From positions 1-64,000 of the forward strand of contig NZ_VIWO01000016.1 of the NCBI RefSeq assembly GCF_007829335.1: 64,000 nt of DNA, in the 5' to 3' direction. Position numbers and translations under genes: made by a program. This document shows, in pieces, positions 6,958-16,200 of this stretch (within the stretch, counting starts at the first letter, position 1; every line of letters begins with the position of its first letter). Under the pieces are notes generated by a model. That model worked only from the letters and a program-made list of their open reading frames with translations, made no database searches and was not told where the DNA came from. The DNA is from Chitinophaga polysaccharea (lineage in GTDB: Bacteria > Bacteroidota > Bacteroidia > Chitinophagales > Chitinophagaceae).

Positions 6958-9513
6958 ATGCACAAGATCTACTCGTTAATCGCCCTGTTTTTGCTTACCG
7001 TCTCTGCCTGGGCACAGGCCCCCGCTGGCGCTGGCGCCAGAATGCCCATGGGGATGAACGGACATGTTTACGGAAAAATTATTGACCCAGATGGAAAACC
7101 TGTTGCTTACGCTTCTGTAATTATCCTGCAAAACCGCATGGATACTGTTAGCAAAAAAATGAAGGAAAAACTGCTGAAAGGCGCACTCACCAAAGGCAAT
7201 GGAGAATTCAGCCTAGATGAGTTGCCCGGCAGGGGCCCACTCAAACTGCGGATAACGGCTACCGGCTATAAAACGGTAGAACAACCCGTTACCTTTCCGC
7301 CATTCGACAAAGACCTGGGTAACATCAAGCTGGCTGTCAGCACTACTCAATTACAGGGTGTGACGGTTGCCGGTACCAAACCCATTATGCAGATGGATAT
7401 CGATAAAAAGGTATTCAACGTAGAAAAAAATATCGTGAGCACCGGCGGTACCGCTCTCGATGTCATGAAAAACGTACCGTCTGTTAACGTAGACATCGAC
7501 GGAAATGTAACCCTGCGTAATGCAGCGCCACAGCTCTACATCGATGGACGCCCCACCACGCTGACACTGGAACAGATTCCTGCCGATGCGATCGAAAACG
7601 TGGAAGTAATCACCAACCCTTCCGCTAAATACGATGCTTCCGGCGGTAGCGCAGGCATCCTGAATATCGTGCTGAAAAAGAACCGTAAAACCGGTTACAA
7701 CGGTAATATCCGCGCGGGTGTTGACAAACGCGGCGCCCTCAACGGTGGTGGCGACTTCAACCTGCGCCAGGACAAGGTAAATATCAGCGCCAGCGTAATG
7801 GGCAACCAGATGAAGGGACGTACTAATGGTACCACCGATCGTGATAACTTCGGGGATATACCGCACACCCTCATCAACCAGGAAAATGACAACAAAACCA
7901 ACGGCGGCTTCATTTTTGGTAAACTGGGGCTCGACTGGTTCGTTACCAACCGCACTACCCTCTCTATAGCAGGTATTAAGGTGCATGGAGAAATGAACCC
8001 TACCGAAAGAATTGATATCAACAGCGATACACTGCTGAATCCTGTTACCCATGGCTTCAGCCAACGGAATTCCAGTTCGCATAATAAATTCAATGCCAAT
8101 GGATTAGTGCTAGGAATGAAACACCTGTTCCCCAAAGAAGGAGAAGAATTGACAGCCGATTTCAACTACTTCGGCGGTAAAAGCAACAACAACTCTGACT
8201 ATAGAACAGACCGGTATGCCGTTGATAAAAACAATATTACCGGGAGCGATATCCAGCAGATCCTCGGTGGCGGCTCTGTGAGCTTCATGACCATCCAAAC
8301 GGACTATGTGAAGCCTTTCCGGGGCAAGCTGAAACTGGAAACTGGTTTGAGAGCTTCTATCCGCACTACGAAAAGTAACTTCAATAACTATATGATGGAT
8401 CCCGCAACAGGTAAATATATCCTGATCCCGGCGGCCTCTAATAATTATAAGAATAGCGATAACGTATATGCGGCCTATGCCAGCATCTCCAACACCATCA
8501 AGAACTTTGGCTATAAGGTAGGACTGCGTGCAGAAAGCTCCAACTATACAGGCGACCTGCTCAATAATGGTCAGCACTTCAGCAACAGCTACCCGGTAAG
8601 CCTGTTCCCTTCTATATTTTTAAGCCAGAAGCTAAAACATGACCAGGAGCTGCAGGTAAGTTATACCCGCAGAATTAACCGGCCTAATTTCTTCCAGCTG
8701 ATACCGTTCACCGACTCAACTGATAAGCTGAACATCACGAAAGGTAACCCAGGCCTGGTACCGGAGTTCACCCAGTCAATGGAAATGTCGTACCTGAAAA
8801 CGTTTAAGGGCAACAATACCTTACTGGCATCTCTTTACTACCGCCATACCAACAACCTGATTACCCGTTACCTGACTAATGAAACCGACCCGGTAAACAA
8901 CCAGAAAATCCTGGTCAACACGTATATCAACGCCAACTCCAGCTATTCTGCCGGTGCTGAAGTTACCGCCATGAACACCATTACCAAGTGGTGGAATATG
9001 TCGACCAACGTGAATATCTACAATTCCAAAATCAATACGGATAATGTAGCACAGTCGCAGGATGCACTCTGGAGCTGGTTTGGAAAGCTCAACAACACCT
9101 TTAAGCTACCTGCTAATTTCGAGGTGCAGCTTACCGGTACTTACCAGTCTAAAACCAACCTGCCGGTAAACGACAATAAGGGTGGTCCCCAAAGCGGTCC
9201 AATGTTCGGTCAGTCGCAAAACGCTTCCCAAGGGTATATTGCCTCCTTCTGGGGTGTAGATGCTGCTATCAAAAAGAGTTTCCTGAAAAATAATGCCGCC
9301 TCTGTAACACTGAGTGTGAACGATATTTTCAGAACCCGCTGGTCAGATCAGTACTCTGAAAGCGCTTACTTCACACAGTACTACAGCCGTTTACGCGACC
9401 CGCAAATGATACGCCTCAACTTTGCTTACCGGTTTGGTAAAATAGATGCCAGCCTGTTCAAGAGAAAGAATATGGGTGCAGGCATGCAGGGAATGCAGGA
9501 AGTGATTCAATAA
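6958..9513 (+). CDS. Outer-membrane beta-barrel protein, TonB-receptor-like (PF14905 type)
   Basis: 851 aa. A signal peptide (1-20, ending WAQ) is followed by a carboxypeptidase-regulatory-like fold (about 36-120, GKIIDPDGKPVAYASVII), a plug-like domain (about 140-240, with LYIDGRPTTLTLEQIPADAI and a downstream YDASGGSAGILNIVLKK) and a long barrel (about 250-840). This is the common Bacteroidota barrel family that has a TonB-receptor-like plug but no adjacent SusD. The substrate is unknown. The mature N-terminus (PAGAGARMPMGMNG) and the C-terminus (GAGMQGM) are both rich in Gly, Ala and Met. It has its own promoter and terminator, so it is probably monocistronic. It lies just downstream of a LytS/LytR pair. 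Confidence 0.85.
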   Translation: MHKIYSLIALFLLTVSAWAQAPAGAGARMPMGMNGHVYGKIIDPDGKPVAYASVIILQNRMDTVSKKMKEKLLKGALTKGNGEFSLDELPGRGPLKLRITATGYKTVEQPVTFPPFDKDLGNIKLAVSTTQLQGVTVAGTKPIMQMDIDKKVFNVEKNIVSTGGTALDVMKNVPSVNVDIDGNVTLRNAAPQLYIDGRPTTLTLEQIPADAIENVEVITNPSAKYDASGGSAGILNIVLKKNRKTGYNGNIRAGVDKRGALNGGGDFNLRQDKVNISASVMGNQMKGRTNGTTDRDNFGDIPHTLINQENDNKTNGGFIFGKLGLDWFVTNRTTLSIAGIKVHGEMNPTERIDINSDTLLNPVTHGFSQRNSSSHNKFNANGLVLGMKHLFPKEGEELTADFNYFGGKSNNNSDYRTDRYAVDKNNITGSDIQQILGGGSVSFMTIQTDYVKPFRGKLKLETGLRASIRTTKSNFNNYMMDPATGKYILIPAASNNYKNSDNVYAAYASISNTIKNFGYKVGLRAESSNYTGDLLNNGQHFSNSYPVSLFPSIFLSQKLKHDQELQVSYTRRINRPNFFQLIPFTDSTDKLNITKGNPGLVPEFTQSMEMSYLKTFKGNNTLLASLYYRHTNNLITRYLTNETDPVNNQKILVNTYINANSSYSAGAEVTAMNTITKWWNMSTNVNIYNSKINTDNVAQSQDALWSWFGKLNNTFKLPANFEVQLTGTYQSKTNLPVNDNKGGPQSGPMFGQSQNASQGYIASFWGVDAAIKKSFLKNNAASVTLSVNDIFRTRWSDQYSESAYFTQYYSRLRDPQMIRLNFAYRFGKIDASLFKRKNMGAGMQGMQEVIQ

Positions 9514-9536
9514 GAAGTTGTCTGTTATATTTAAGC

Positions 9537-9578
9537 GCCGGAATGCGAGGGGAAGCCTAAGCATTCCGGCCTTTTTAT
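9537..9578 (+). terminator. Rho-independent terminator of the barrel gene
   Basis: A perfect 10-bp inverted repeat (GCCGGAATGC at 9537-9546, GCATTCCGGC at 9561-9570) is followed by CTTTTTATTT. It begins 23 nt past the stop codon at 9513. Confidence 0.88.
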
Positions 9579-9633
9579 TTCTGTGATTTTATCTATCTTC
9601 AAGCCTTATTATATAACCAATATTCTCTACACC

Positions 9634-10692
9634 ATGAAATGTAAATTGTTGTTAACTTCCCTATTTGCCATGTCCGCTATTGGAAGTTACGCCCAAATCC
9701 AGAACTCCACTGCGTTGCAAACAAATGCTAATTTCAATATTGATGGTACCGGAAGTGCGAGGGCGTTTTATACCTCCGATAGTACCATTAGCTCTGGCAG
9801 AGGGCATTATATCATCCGGCAAAAAGGGTCATTCCGCTGGGCCATAGGAACCTTTACGGCTGAAAATGGAACAGAAGGCCAGGGCAGTGATTTTTCTCTG
9901 TTCAGCTATAACAATGGTGGCAGCTACCGGGGAAATTATCTCACTATTTTGAGAACAAATGGGGCGGTAGGAATCAATACTTCTGCCGCTACTGCCCAAC
10001 TCCATGTCAATGCGCTGCCTACCGCTACAGTGGCTAAGTTTACGCTGAGCAATATCGCAGAAACAAATGCTGCTCTTACTATTGCGAATGGCACCAGCAG
10101 TCCCGGTAGTTTTATCACCTCCATAACGGGTCGTTCCTATAGTCCCGGCAGACCTTTTGGCGTTATTCTCACAGGTGAATCCGAAGATATAGCGCCCCCC
10201 ACTAATGAGCTAAATGCAGCTGCTGTGGTGATAGATGGCAGAAGTAAAAATGCCAGCCGTTTGAATACTGCCAATGTATTGACCATTTCTTCCTATACCA
10301 TCCCCCTTGTGGTGGTAAAGGCCGATGGCAGCATGGGCATAGGTACCCTCACCACCGGCACGAACAAACTGGCTGTAGAAGGTACTATCGCTGCGAGAAG
10401 ATTGAAAGTAACACAAACTACACCCTGGCCCGATTACGTCTTCGAAGCTACTTATTCGCTTCCTTCGTTACAGGCAGTAGAAGATTTTATCAATAAAAAC
10501 AAACACCTGCCCGAAGTGCCGTCAGCTAATGAAATAGCAGAACACGGGCAGGATGTAGGAGAAATGAATACTATTCTTCTGAAGAAAGTAGAGGAACTTA
10601 CGTTACACCTGATATCCATGCAAAAGGAAATCGCGGCGCTAAAAGATAGTAATAAAGTACTGGAGGAAAAGGTAAAAAAAATACAACGTTAA
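9634..10692 (+). CDS. Exported protein with C-terminal coiled coil (tail-fibre-like repeats)
   Basis: 352 aa from the ATG at 9634, which gives a clean signal peptide (MKCKLLLTSLFAMSAIGSYAQ); the frame is open to 9583 but the extra residues precede the signal. The body has short beta-rich motifs of the GAVGINT / GSMGIGT kind, seen in phage-tail-like and adhesin-like Bacteroidota proteins. The C-terminus (about 285-352) has HLPEVPSANEI, then GEMNTILLKKVEELTLHLI and a charged coiled coil. This conserved tail is common in secreted proteins of the phylum and probably drives trimerisation. There is no chaperone S74 motif and no sorting domain. The substrate or partner is unknown. Confidence 0.65.
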   Translation: MKCKLLLTSLFAMSAIGSYAQIQNSTALQTNANFNIDGTGSARAFYTSDSTISSGRGHYIIRQKGSFRWAIGTFTAENGTEGQGSDFSLFSYNNGGSYRGNYLTILRTNGAVGINTSAATAQLHVNALPTATVAKFTLSNIAETNAALTIANGTSSPGSFITSITGRSYSPGRPFGVILTGESEDIAPPTNELNAAAVVIDGRSKNASRLNTANVLTISSYTIPLVVVKADGSMGIGTLTTGTNKLAVEGTIAARRLKVTQTTPWPDYVFEATYSLPSLQAVEDFINKNKHLPEVPSANEIAEHGQDVGEMNTILLKKVEELTLHLISMQKEIAALKDSNKVLEEKVKKIQR

Positions 10693-10701
10693 ATGCTTTA
10701 C

Positions 10702-10731
10702 AGGCCGGGATCAGGTATTCCGGCCTTTTTC
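10702..10731 (+). terminator. Rho-independent terminator between convergent genes
   Basis: AGGCCGGGA (10702-10710) pairs with TTCCGGCCT (10718-10726), followed by T5. It terminates the exported-protein gene, and its right arm overlaps the last codons of the convergent phosphoesterase gene (stop at 10711-10713). Confidence 0.82.
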
Positions 10732-11442
10732 ATCCGGGTAAAACGACTGCACCGTATCACTCTGCCACACTTCTTTGGTATCGATATTCATCGCCGAAAT
10801 CTTGCCCATAAAGGCGGCGCCGGTGTCTACGTTATGTACATTACAGGCAATCATGGGCAGTACTTCGCCATAGTTAACACTGGGCGTATGGCCAATGTAA
10901 ATTTCATGAAACTGTAATAAACGTTTGGGATAAAACCGTGCATCACGAGGCATTTGCGGATCCAGCGCCAGGGCTAATTCCCAAAGGCTGCGGTCCCAGT
11001 AAAGCATGGGAGTAAATCTTTCATATTCAGGCCCGTGCGTAGAGGTAAAGCCGGCATGCACAAACAAACGCTTTTGTGCATCGATGTAAAACAGCCGCAT
11101 ATCATTGAAAAAGGCGGTATGCCTTTGCAGCTGCGAAGGAGATAGCTTTTCATAGCTGGCAATGGTGGCCGCGCCACCGTTTCTCATCCAGGAAGCCTCC
11201 GGCATAACACCATTCAGCCACGACTCGCACCAGGCATCATGGTTCCCTTTAATAAAAATACAACGATAGGTTAACTCCAGCTCCATCAGGTACGCCAGTA
11301 CGCCGGCCGACTCCGACCAGCCATCTACATAGTCTCCTAAAAAAATCAGGGTATCTGCTTCTTTTGGCGCAATCCGTGCGATCAGTTGTTTTAAAGCTTT
11401 CAGCGCGCCATGTATATCACCTATTACGTAGGTTGCGGACAT
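10711..11442 (-). CDS. Metallophosphoesterase, PPP (serine/threonine phosphatase-like) type
   Basis: 243 aa with the PPP signature set: GDIHG (8-12), GDYVDG (36-41) and GNHD (66-69), then HAGF and GHTPSVNYGE with the later metal-binding histidines. This resembles bacterial PrpA/ApaH-like phosphatases; the substrate (phosphoprotein, diadenosine polyphosphate or other) cannot be told. It begins 2 nt after the stop of the 2OG-Fe(II) oxygenase gene and is the last gene of a three-gene operon headed by a Nudix-type regulator. Confidence 0.88.
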   Translation of the reverse strand: MSATYVIGDIHGALKALKQLIARIAPKEADTLIFLGDYVDGWSESAGVLAYLMELELTYRCIFIKGNHDAWCESWLNGVMPEASWMRNGGAATIASYEKLSPSQLQRHTAFFNDMRLFYIDAQKRLFVHAGFTSTHGPEYERFTPMLYWDRSLWELALALDPQMPRDARFYPKRLLQFHEIYIGHTPSVNYGEVLPMIACNVHNVDTGAAFMGKISAMNIDTKEVWQSDTVQSFYPDEKGRNT

Positions 11443-11444
11443 GT

Positions 11445-11996
11445 TTAAAGTTGTTTGTACATAATATCCGTTCGCAGCACATACTTGATACCGGCCGTTA
11501 GCAGGGAGCCTTCATGCCGCAATGGATGATGAAAGATCAATGCCGTACCGGTTTCCGGGCGTATAACTTCCCCGGATGCAAAGATGGTTTCTCCCCCGGT
11601 ATATGCTTCGTTCAGATAGATCATAAAAGTATATTGGCTGGCTTCAAAACGGTTCCGCTCAAAACTCCCGTCCTTATGCATTTTAAAGCGTTGTCCGGGA
11701 CTGTATTTATAAAAACGGAACAATTCGTTCAGGCCAACGGCCGCCCGGTTATCTGTGCCTTCCGGCGCAAATTCCTTCAGCCGCTCCCAGATAAAGGTAG
11801 CATATGCTTTATCCTTATACAATACCCTTTCATTATTTCGCACGCCTTTAATCAGGCGTTGCACGCCGTTACCCACGTCTACCGTGGCTTCTTCATAGCC
11901 AAGGGCCTCACTTTTTTCAATCAGCGCTTTACATTCCTCCAAAGAAAAAAAATCACGAATCGTGAAAATACCGGGGTTGTAAGTATACTTTTCCAT
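11445..11996 (-). CDS. 2OG-Fe(II) dioxygenase, prolyl 4-hydroxylase-like
   Basis: 183 aa forming a single double-stranded beta-helix domain. Iron ligands are His107 and Asp109 (FKMHKDGSF) and the distal His161 (PLRHEGS). Arg175 in KYVLRTDIMY would bind 2-oxoglutarate. This is the P4H-type fold. A hydroxylated protein or small molecule is the likely substrate; none can be named. It lies 5 nt downstream of the Nudix regulator and 2 nt upstream of the phosphoesterase, so the three are co-transcribed. Confidence 0.87.
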   Translation of the reverse strand: MEKYTYNPGIFTIRDFFSLEECKALIEKSEALGYEEATVDVGNGVQRLIKGVRNNERVLYKDKAYATFIWERLKEFAPEGTDNRAAVGLNELFRFYKYSPGQRFKMHKDGSFERNRFEASQYTFMIYLNEAYTGGETIFASGEVIRPETGTALIFHHPLRHEGSLLTAGIKYVLRTDIMYKQL

Positions 11997-12001
11997 CGTC
12001 G

Positions 12002-12691
12002 TTATGATTCTGTAGGTACATTAATCTGGAAATTGTTTTTCTTCAGGTGCTTATTAAAGCGGTACAGCTCAGGATGCCTGTTTTTCAGCCCTTCCCGCTT
12101 CATGCCGGTGTTGATAACATATTCCGCATCCAGGATCTTGCGGCGGAAATTGCGGCGGTCGAGCGTAGTATGCAGAATACATTCGTATAACTCATGCAGC
12201 TCCGTGATAGTAAATAGTTCATCCAGCAACTCGAAGCCCACCGGATGGTATAATATTTTCGATTTCAGCCGCTGCAGGGCCGCCTTAAAAATATATTTAT
12301 GGTCAAAACCCAGCACCGGCAACTTCCTTACATTAAACCATTTTACGTCGTTGGCCATGCTGCCTGCCACGATTTTGAACTTGGCAGGATTGATAAGGGC
12401 ATAATATCCCACGGCAATTACCCGTCCCCGGGGATCTCTGCCCGGATCATCGAAGGAGTATAACTGCTCCAGGAATACCTCATTCATGCCCAGCTTGGTT
12501 TGCAGGATGCGGGAACAGGTATCCAGGAAGGTTTCCTCCATCTGTAAAAAGCCTCCCGGCAATGTCCAGCAGTCTTTAAACGGCTCCTCTTTACGGTTAA
12601 GCAGCAATACAGATAGGGTATTGTCGTGGTAGCCAAATACCACCAGGTCTACCGCGAGAGAGGGGTTTCTATATTCGTGAAAAAGCTTCAT
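12002..12691 (-). CDS. Nudix-domain transcriptional regulator (NrtR/AraR-like)
   Basis: 229 aa. The N-terminal Nudix fold (about 10-145) has WTLPGGFLQMEETFLDTCSR in place of the Nudix box. The catalytic RExxEE core is lost (SRILQTKLG), so hydrolase activity is unlikely. The C-terminal part (about 150-229, with LDRRNFRRKIL) is the winged helix typical of NrtR-type regulators. Family members bind ADP-ribose or sugars as effectors; in Bacteroides a relative (AraR) controls arabinose use. The effector here is unknown. It heads the operon with an oxygenase and a phosphoesterase, which may be its targets. Confidence 0.87.
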   Translation of the reverse strand: MKLFHEYRNPSLAVDLVVFGYHDNTLSVLLLNRKEEPFKDCWTLPGGFLQMEETFLDTCSRILQTKLGMNEVFLEQLYSFDDPGRDPRGRVIAVGYYALINPAKFKIVAGSMANDVKWFNVRKLPVLGFDHKYIFKAALQRLKSKILYHPVGFELLDELFTITELHELYECILHTTLDRRNFRRKILDAEYVINTGMKREGLKNRHPELYRFNKHLKKNNFQINVPTES

Positions 12692-12748
12692 GGGATGTTT
12701 GCGTCAATATAACGTGAAGTAACAAATTTTCTGGGAGAAAACCTAAAT

Positions 12749-12787
12749 AAAAAGAGGCCGAAGGGGAAACAAAAAGTTTCCGTTCGT
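12749..12787 (-). terminator. Probable terminator of the urease operon
   Basis: On the minus strand CGAA-C-GGAAAC-TTTTT-GTTTCC-CC-TTCG forms an imperfect hairpin (core arms 12765-12770 and 12776-12781), followed after 5 nt by TTTTTATTT. It lies about 30 nt past the stop of the permease gene at 12818. The hairpin is less tidy than the other terminators here. Confidence 0.5.
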
Positions 12788-12817
12788 TCATTTAAATTCC
12801 TTTTTGAATGGGAGAAT

Positions 12818-13519
12818 TTACCAGCCAAGAAATACCATTCCTATTCCACAGAGGGTTACCACTCCTCCGCCGATGGCATGTACGTACCGTTCGAGCTTAT
12901 CTGTTTTAATAATGGAATAACCATAACAACCTATCAGTACCATGGCTAACATGGTAATAACAGTAACGATCGCAAAAACGCTGATCAGCACGATCACTTC
13001 GAGGGAAGAGCGATGTGCGCCCGAATAAAATAACAGCGGCACCAGGGGCTCGCTGGGTCCCATCACAAAAATGGCAAACAATATCCAGGGTGTTACTTTC
13101 ACCCTGTTCTGCGGATATACTACCTCTCCATGTTTATGTTCATATACATAAATATCTCCCCCCTCATATACATCAAAATGCTTGTGCGGTTTATTCAGCC
13201 ACGCCTGTCGCAATCCCCATACCAGGTATACGGCGCCGAAGGCCAGCAGGCACCAGCCCGAAAGATGACCTCTCACATCGGTAAACCAGGCTAGCTTCGA
13301 CAACTGCCATCCCAGCAATACACCGATCAGCCCTATAATGACAGAACTGAAAATATGCCCAAAACCACAGAGAATAGTCCAGAAGATAGTCTTGGACATG
13401 CTCCATTTCTTCGACCGCGACAGCACAATGAAAGGCAGGTAGTGATCCGGCCCGGTGGCGGTATGCAGGCAGCTGATGGTAACCGCCGATAGTATCAATG
13501 TTGTTAACCCGATATTCAT
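12818..13519 (-). CDS. ureH: Urease-associated nickel permease (UreH type)
   Basis: 233 aa with about six membrane helices. CLHTATGPDHYLPF near the N-terminus has the HxxxxxDH spacing of the metal-binding helix II of NiCoT/UreH permeases. A His-rich loop (KPHKHFDVYEGGD, EHKHGEV) lies between helices 3 and 4, as in nickel importers. I chose the ATG at 13519 because it overlaps the ureD stop (ATGA) and starts in the first helix; the frame is open 13 codons further. Its place as last gene of the urease operon strongly implies Ni2+ uptake for urease. Confidence 0.8.
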   Translation of the reverse strand: MNIGLTTLILSAVTISCLHTATGPDHYLPFIVLSRSKKWSMSKTIFWTILCGFGHIFSSVIIGLIGVLLGWQLSKLAWFTDVRGHLSGWCLLAFGAVYLVWGLRQAWLNKPHKHFDVYEGGDIYVYEHKHGEVVYPQNRVKVTPWILFAIFVMGPSEPLVPLLFYSGAHRSSLEVIVLISVFAIVTVITMLAMVLIGCYGYSIIKTDKLERYVHAIGGGVVTLCGIGMVFLGW

Positions 13520-14325
13520 AGTACTTTCATTACTGTCGCTACTACCGCGGCTTTCCATAAATGTTGCTGTATTTTACGGAGACAGTTAAACAGCTGCTCT
13601 CCACCGTTGCCCAATATCCTGACCACGGTGCTGTAAGGCCCGCTGGCTGAGGCACCAGCAATAATCCCGCCCTCTCCCTCCAGTAAAGCATACAACTGGT
13701 CCGGCAAATCGGCTGCCACGCCAGCACCCGTATTCACGTAAATGAGTGTGGCCTGGTGCGTATATCCTTCCATCTGCCCAATTGCTTCCATCGGCAGCAA
13801 CTGTGGTTGCAGCAACACATTGTCTTTCACAATCAGCTTATCGCCATAGAACACGGAAGTAACATTCTGAAAATGGCTGAAGCGGAATACCTCCCCTGAA
13901 TGCTTACGGCCACAGGTCACAATTTCACCGAAGGTGAGCTCGCAGTTGTCGGCCATCCGGATAATGTTGCGGCCTTTGAAGATGGCATTTTCATGTGGTA
14001 CCACCGGGTGCTGTACATAGCTGAATACACTGTTGGGCTCCAGCGTAACCAGCTGCTGTTGCTGTGCACCACGCTGCATATTGAACAGGCGCTGGTACGA
14101 TTGTGATTGCAACTGCAACCGGCTGTTGCTTTCTACCTTAATATCAATATCGTAATGATCACCATCCAATATCCCCGGTGAAGAGCTCATGACCATCAGG
14201 TAGAGCGAGGGATCTGTTTTGTGTTCCCCTACGTTCGCTACCCGGAATGGGCGCGTGAAGTAGGTGTCCCGCAAAAACGAGCGCCCATTTTTATACCCAC
14301 TTATTATACTCAGCTTGTTAATCAT
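13516..14325 (-). CDS. ureD: Urease accessory protein UreD
   Basis: 269 aa, the scaffold for loading nickel into apo-urease together with UreF and UreG. The family pattern is visible: HKTDPSLYLMVMSSSPGILD, then QSYQRLFNMQ and the conserved HPVVPHENAIF. It lies 10 nt downstream of ureG and overlaps the start of the permease gene by 4 nt, consistent with coupled translation. The position after ureG is unlike the ureDABCEFG order of enterobacteria but common in other phyla. Confidence 0.93.
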   Translation of the reverse strand: MINKLSIISGYKNGRSFLRDTYFTRPFRVANVGEHKTDPSLYLMVMSSSPGILDGDHYDIDIKVESNSRLQLQSQSYQRLFNMQRGAQQQQLVTLEPNSVFSYVQHPVVPHENAIFKGRNIIRMADNCELTFGEIVTCGRKHSGEVFRFSHFQNVTSVFYGDKLIVKDNVLLQPQLLPMEAIGQMEGYTHQATLIYVNTGAGVAADLPDQLYALLEGEGGIIAGASASGPYSTVVRILGNGGEQLFNCLRKIQQHLWKAAVVATVMKVL

Positions 14326-14335
14326 TCCTATTCAT

Positions 14336-14974
14336 TTATCTTACCAGCGCAGGCTCTGCTGCATCTTCCAGTAAGGCATACTTCTTAATCCAGCCAATTA
14401 CCGTATCCAGTCCCTGCAACGACATAAGATTGGTAAATACGAAAGGCTTGCCACCGCGCATTTTGCGGGCATCACGTTCCATCATTCCCAGGTCGGCATG
14501 TACATAGGGCGCGAGGTCTATTTTGTTGATCACCAGCAGGTCGGAGCGGGTAATGCCCGGGCCGCCTTTACGGGGGATCTTATCTCCTTCTGCTACATCA
14601 ATCACAAAGATGGTAACATCGGCCAGGTCGGGACTGAAAGTGGCGGACAGGTTGTCGCCACCACTTTCTATCAGGATCAGTTCTATTTCCGGGAAACGGG
14701 CCGCCATTTCATCAACCGCTTCCAGGTTCATGCTGGCATCCTCACGGATAGCGGTGTGCGGACATCCGCCGGTTTCTACACCGATAATCCTTTCTTTAGG
14801 CAGCAGGCTATTTTTTGTTAAGAACTCCGCATCTTCTTTGGTATAAATATCATTGGTGATCACCCCTATGCTATAGGTGTTCATCAGGTGCCTCGACAAT
14901 CTTTCTATCAGGGCAGTTTTACCAGATCCTACCGGTCCGGCTACTCCTATTTTCACATATTTTCTGTCACTCAT
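14336..14974 (-). CDS. ureG: Urease accessory GTPase UreG
   Basis: 212 aa SIMIBI GTPase that supplies GTP hydrolysis and nickel to the UreDF-apourease complex. The P-loop is GPVGSGKT (13-20). The metal-binding CPH motif is seen in ETGGCPHTAIREDASMN. ESGGDNLSATFSP and the NKIDLAPYV base-specificity motif follow. There is no His-rich N-terminal tail, so nickel storage would fall to UreE. Confidence 0.97.
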   Translation of the reverse strand: MSDRKYVKIGVAGPVGSGKTALIERLSRHLMNTYSIGVITNDIYTKEDAEFLTKNSLLPKERIIGVETGGCPHTAIREDASMNLEAVDEMAARFPEIELILIESGGDNLSATFSPDLADVTIFVIDVAEGDKIPRKGGPGITRSDLLVINKIDLAPYVHADLGMMERDARKMRGGKPFVFTNLMSLQGLDTVIGWIKKYALLEDAAEPALVR

Positions 14975-14990
14975 GGTTGTTACTTTTTCA

Positions 14991-15680
14991 TTAAGACATA
15001 TACAGGCGGGAGTATAATTTTTCGTGCTGCATACAGCGGATATCGAATCCTATGTTGCAAACACCCACCAGCTCCCGGTCCAGGTGGATCGTTTTGTTTA
15101 CCAGTTCTGCTATCACGGGTTGCAGGTCAAACAGGATATCCTGCCCTTCCAGTTGCCCCAGGGGTACTAGCTTTACGGCATTGGTAATCATCCCGATGGC
15201 AGCGTTATAATAAAAGGCGTACAACGCTTCGGTAAGCGGAATATCCATTAGCGCGGCATACATACCATAAGTCAGGCAGTAGTGGCCTTCTGCTGTTTTA
15301 GTGGCAATAGCGGCAGCGTATTCTTCCACCAAAGGGCTGCTATATTTTCTGCTGAAAATTTTCATCAATCGCAGTCCCAGCTTCTGGCTGGCCTGCCTAA
15401 TCTCTTTGGGCAACTTCAGCGCACCTACTTCTTCATCCAGCAGCAGCATAGCTTTGAGATCGTTACCGGTAGCCGCATTGTAGGCCAGGCATACAAAAGC
15501 GCCATCATTGTAATGCAGGTTGCCGGTAAGCATTTGTTCCACAAATGCTTTGGCAGAAGTCCTGTCATGTACCAGCCCTTGTTGCACATAGGTTTCCAGG
15601 CCATTGGAGTGCGAATAGCCACCAATGGGTAAAGTAGGATCACTGAGGTGCAACAGGCTGCCTAAAAACGGGTGCTGCAT
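14991..15680 (-). CDS. ureF: Urease accessory protein UreF
   Basis: 229 aa, all-helical. It begins with LLHLSDPTLPIGGYSHSNGLET, the family signature for the S/N-rich start of UreF. UreF bridges UreD and UreG and controls the GTPase. Spacing is 3 nt to ureE upstream and 16 nt to ureG downstream. Confidence 0.95.
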   Translation of the reverse strand: MQHPFLGSLLHLSDPTLPIGGYSHSNGLETYVQQGLVHDRTSAKAFVEQMLTGNLHYNDGAFVCLAYNAATGNDLKAMLLLDEEVGALKLPKEIRQASQKLGLRLMKIFSRKYSSPLVEEYAAAIATKTAEGHYCLTYGMYAALMDIPLTEALYAFYYNAAIGMITNAVKLVPLGQLEGQDILFDLQPVIAELVNKTIHLDRELVGVCNIGFDIRCMQHEKLYSRLYMS

Positions 15681-15683
15681 ATA

Positions 15684-16190
15684 TTAACGTTCTTTTGCTG
15701 CCATGCCTAAAATTTTAGAGAACAACGAACTGCTGCCACCATGGCTATGTGGTTGCACGTTGGCATTGAGCAAGTTGGTTAGCCGTGTATGCGCTTTCAC
15801 GGTATCATAGCCACTAGCCGCCAGCCAGCGAAAAATGGGCTCTTCAAAAGGAATGAGCACCTGGTCGTTCTGTATAAAAACAGGCAGGTGTTTATTACCA
15901 ATCTCATAGCATACGCTGCCCATTTCCAGTAAGGAGCGGGGCGTCACCACAATCGCATCACTGGGCAGGATATCTACCACCACTACTTTCTCATCATCGA
16001 TATACAGGATATCCCCGTGCTGCAGGCGCTGTCCTTCTTTCAGGAACTTAATGGCAATCTCCAGCCCGTCCTGCGTATGTTTACGCTGTATACGCTTCGT
16101 CATTTCATACCACTCCAGTTGCAAAAAGTCCACCTTCCGGTTACCTGTTGCAAGGGATGCGATATTGCCAGCTATCTTTTCTATGATCAT
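15684..16190 (-). CDS. ureE: Urease nickel metallochaperone UreE
   Basis: 168 aa. An N-terminal peptide-binding domain and a C-terminal metal-binding domain are present. The C-terminal tail has only PHSHGG, so it lacks the long polyhistidine tail of Klebsiella UreE. It will bind about one Ni2+ at the dimer interface rather than store several. The gene lies between ureC and ureF with short gaps. Confidence 0.92.
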   Translation of the reverse strand: MIIEKIAGNIASLATGNRKVDFLQLEWYEMTKRIQRKHTQDGLEIAIKFLKEGQRLQHGDILYIDDEKVVVVDILPSDAIVVTPRSLLEMGSVCYEIGNKHLPVFIQNDQVLIPFEEPIFRWLAASGYDTVKAHTRLTNLLNANVQPHSHGGSSSLFSKILGMAAKER

Positions 16191-16200
16191 ACGGTTATTT

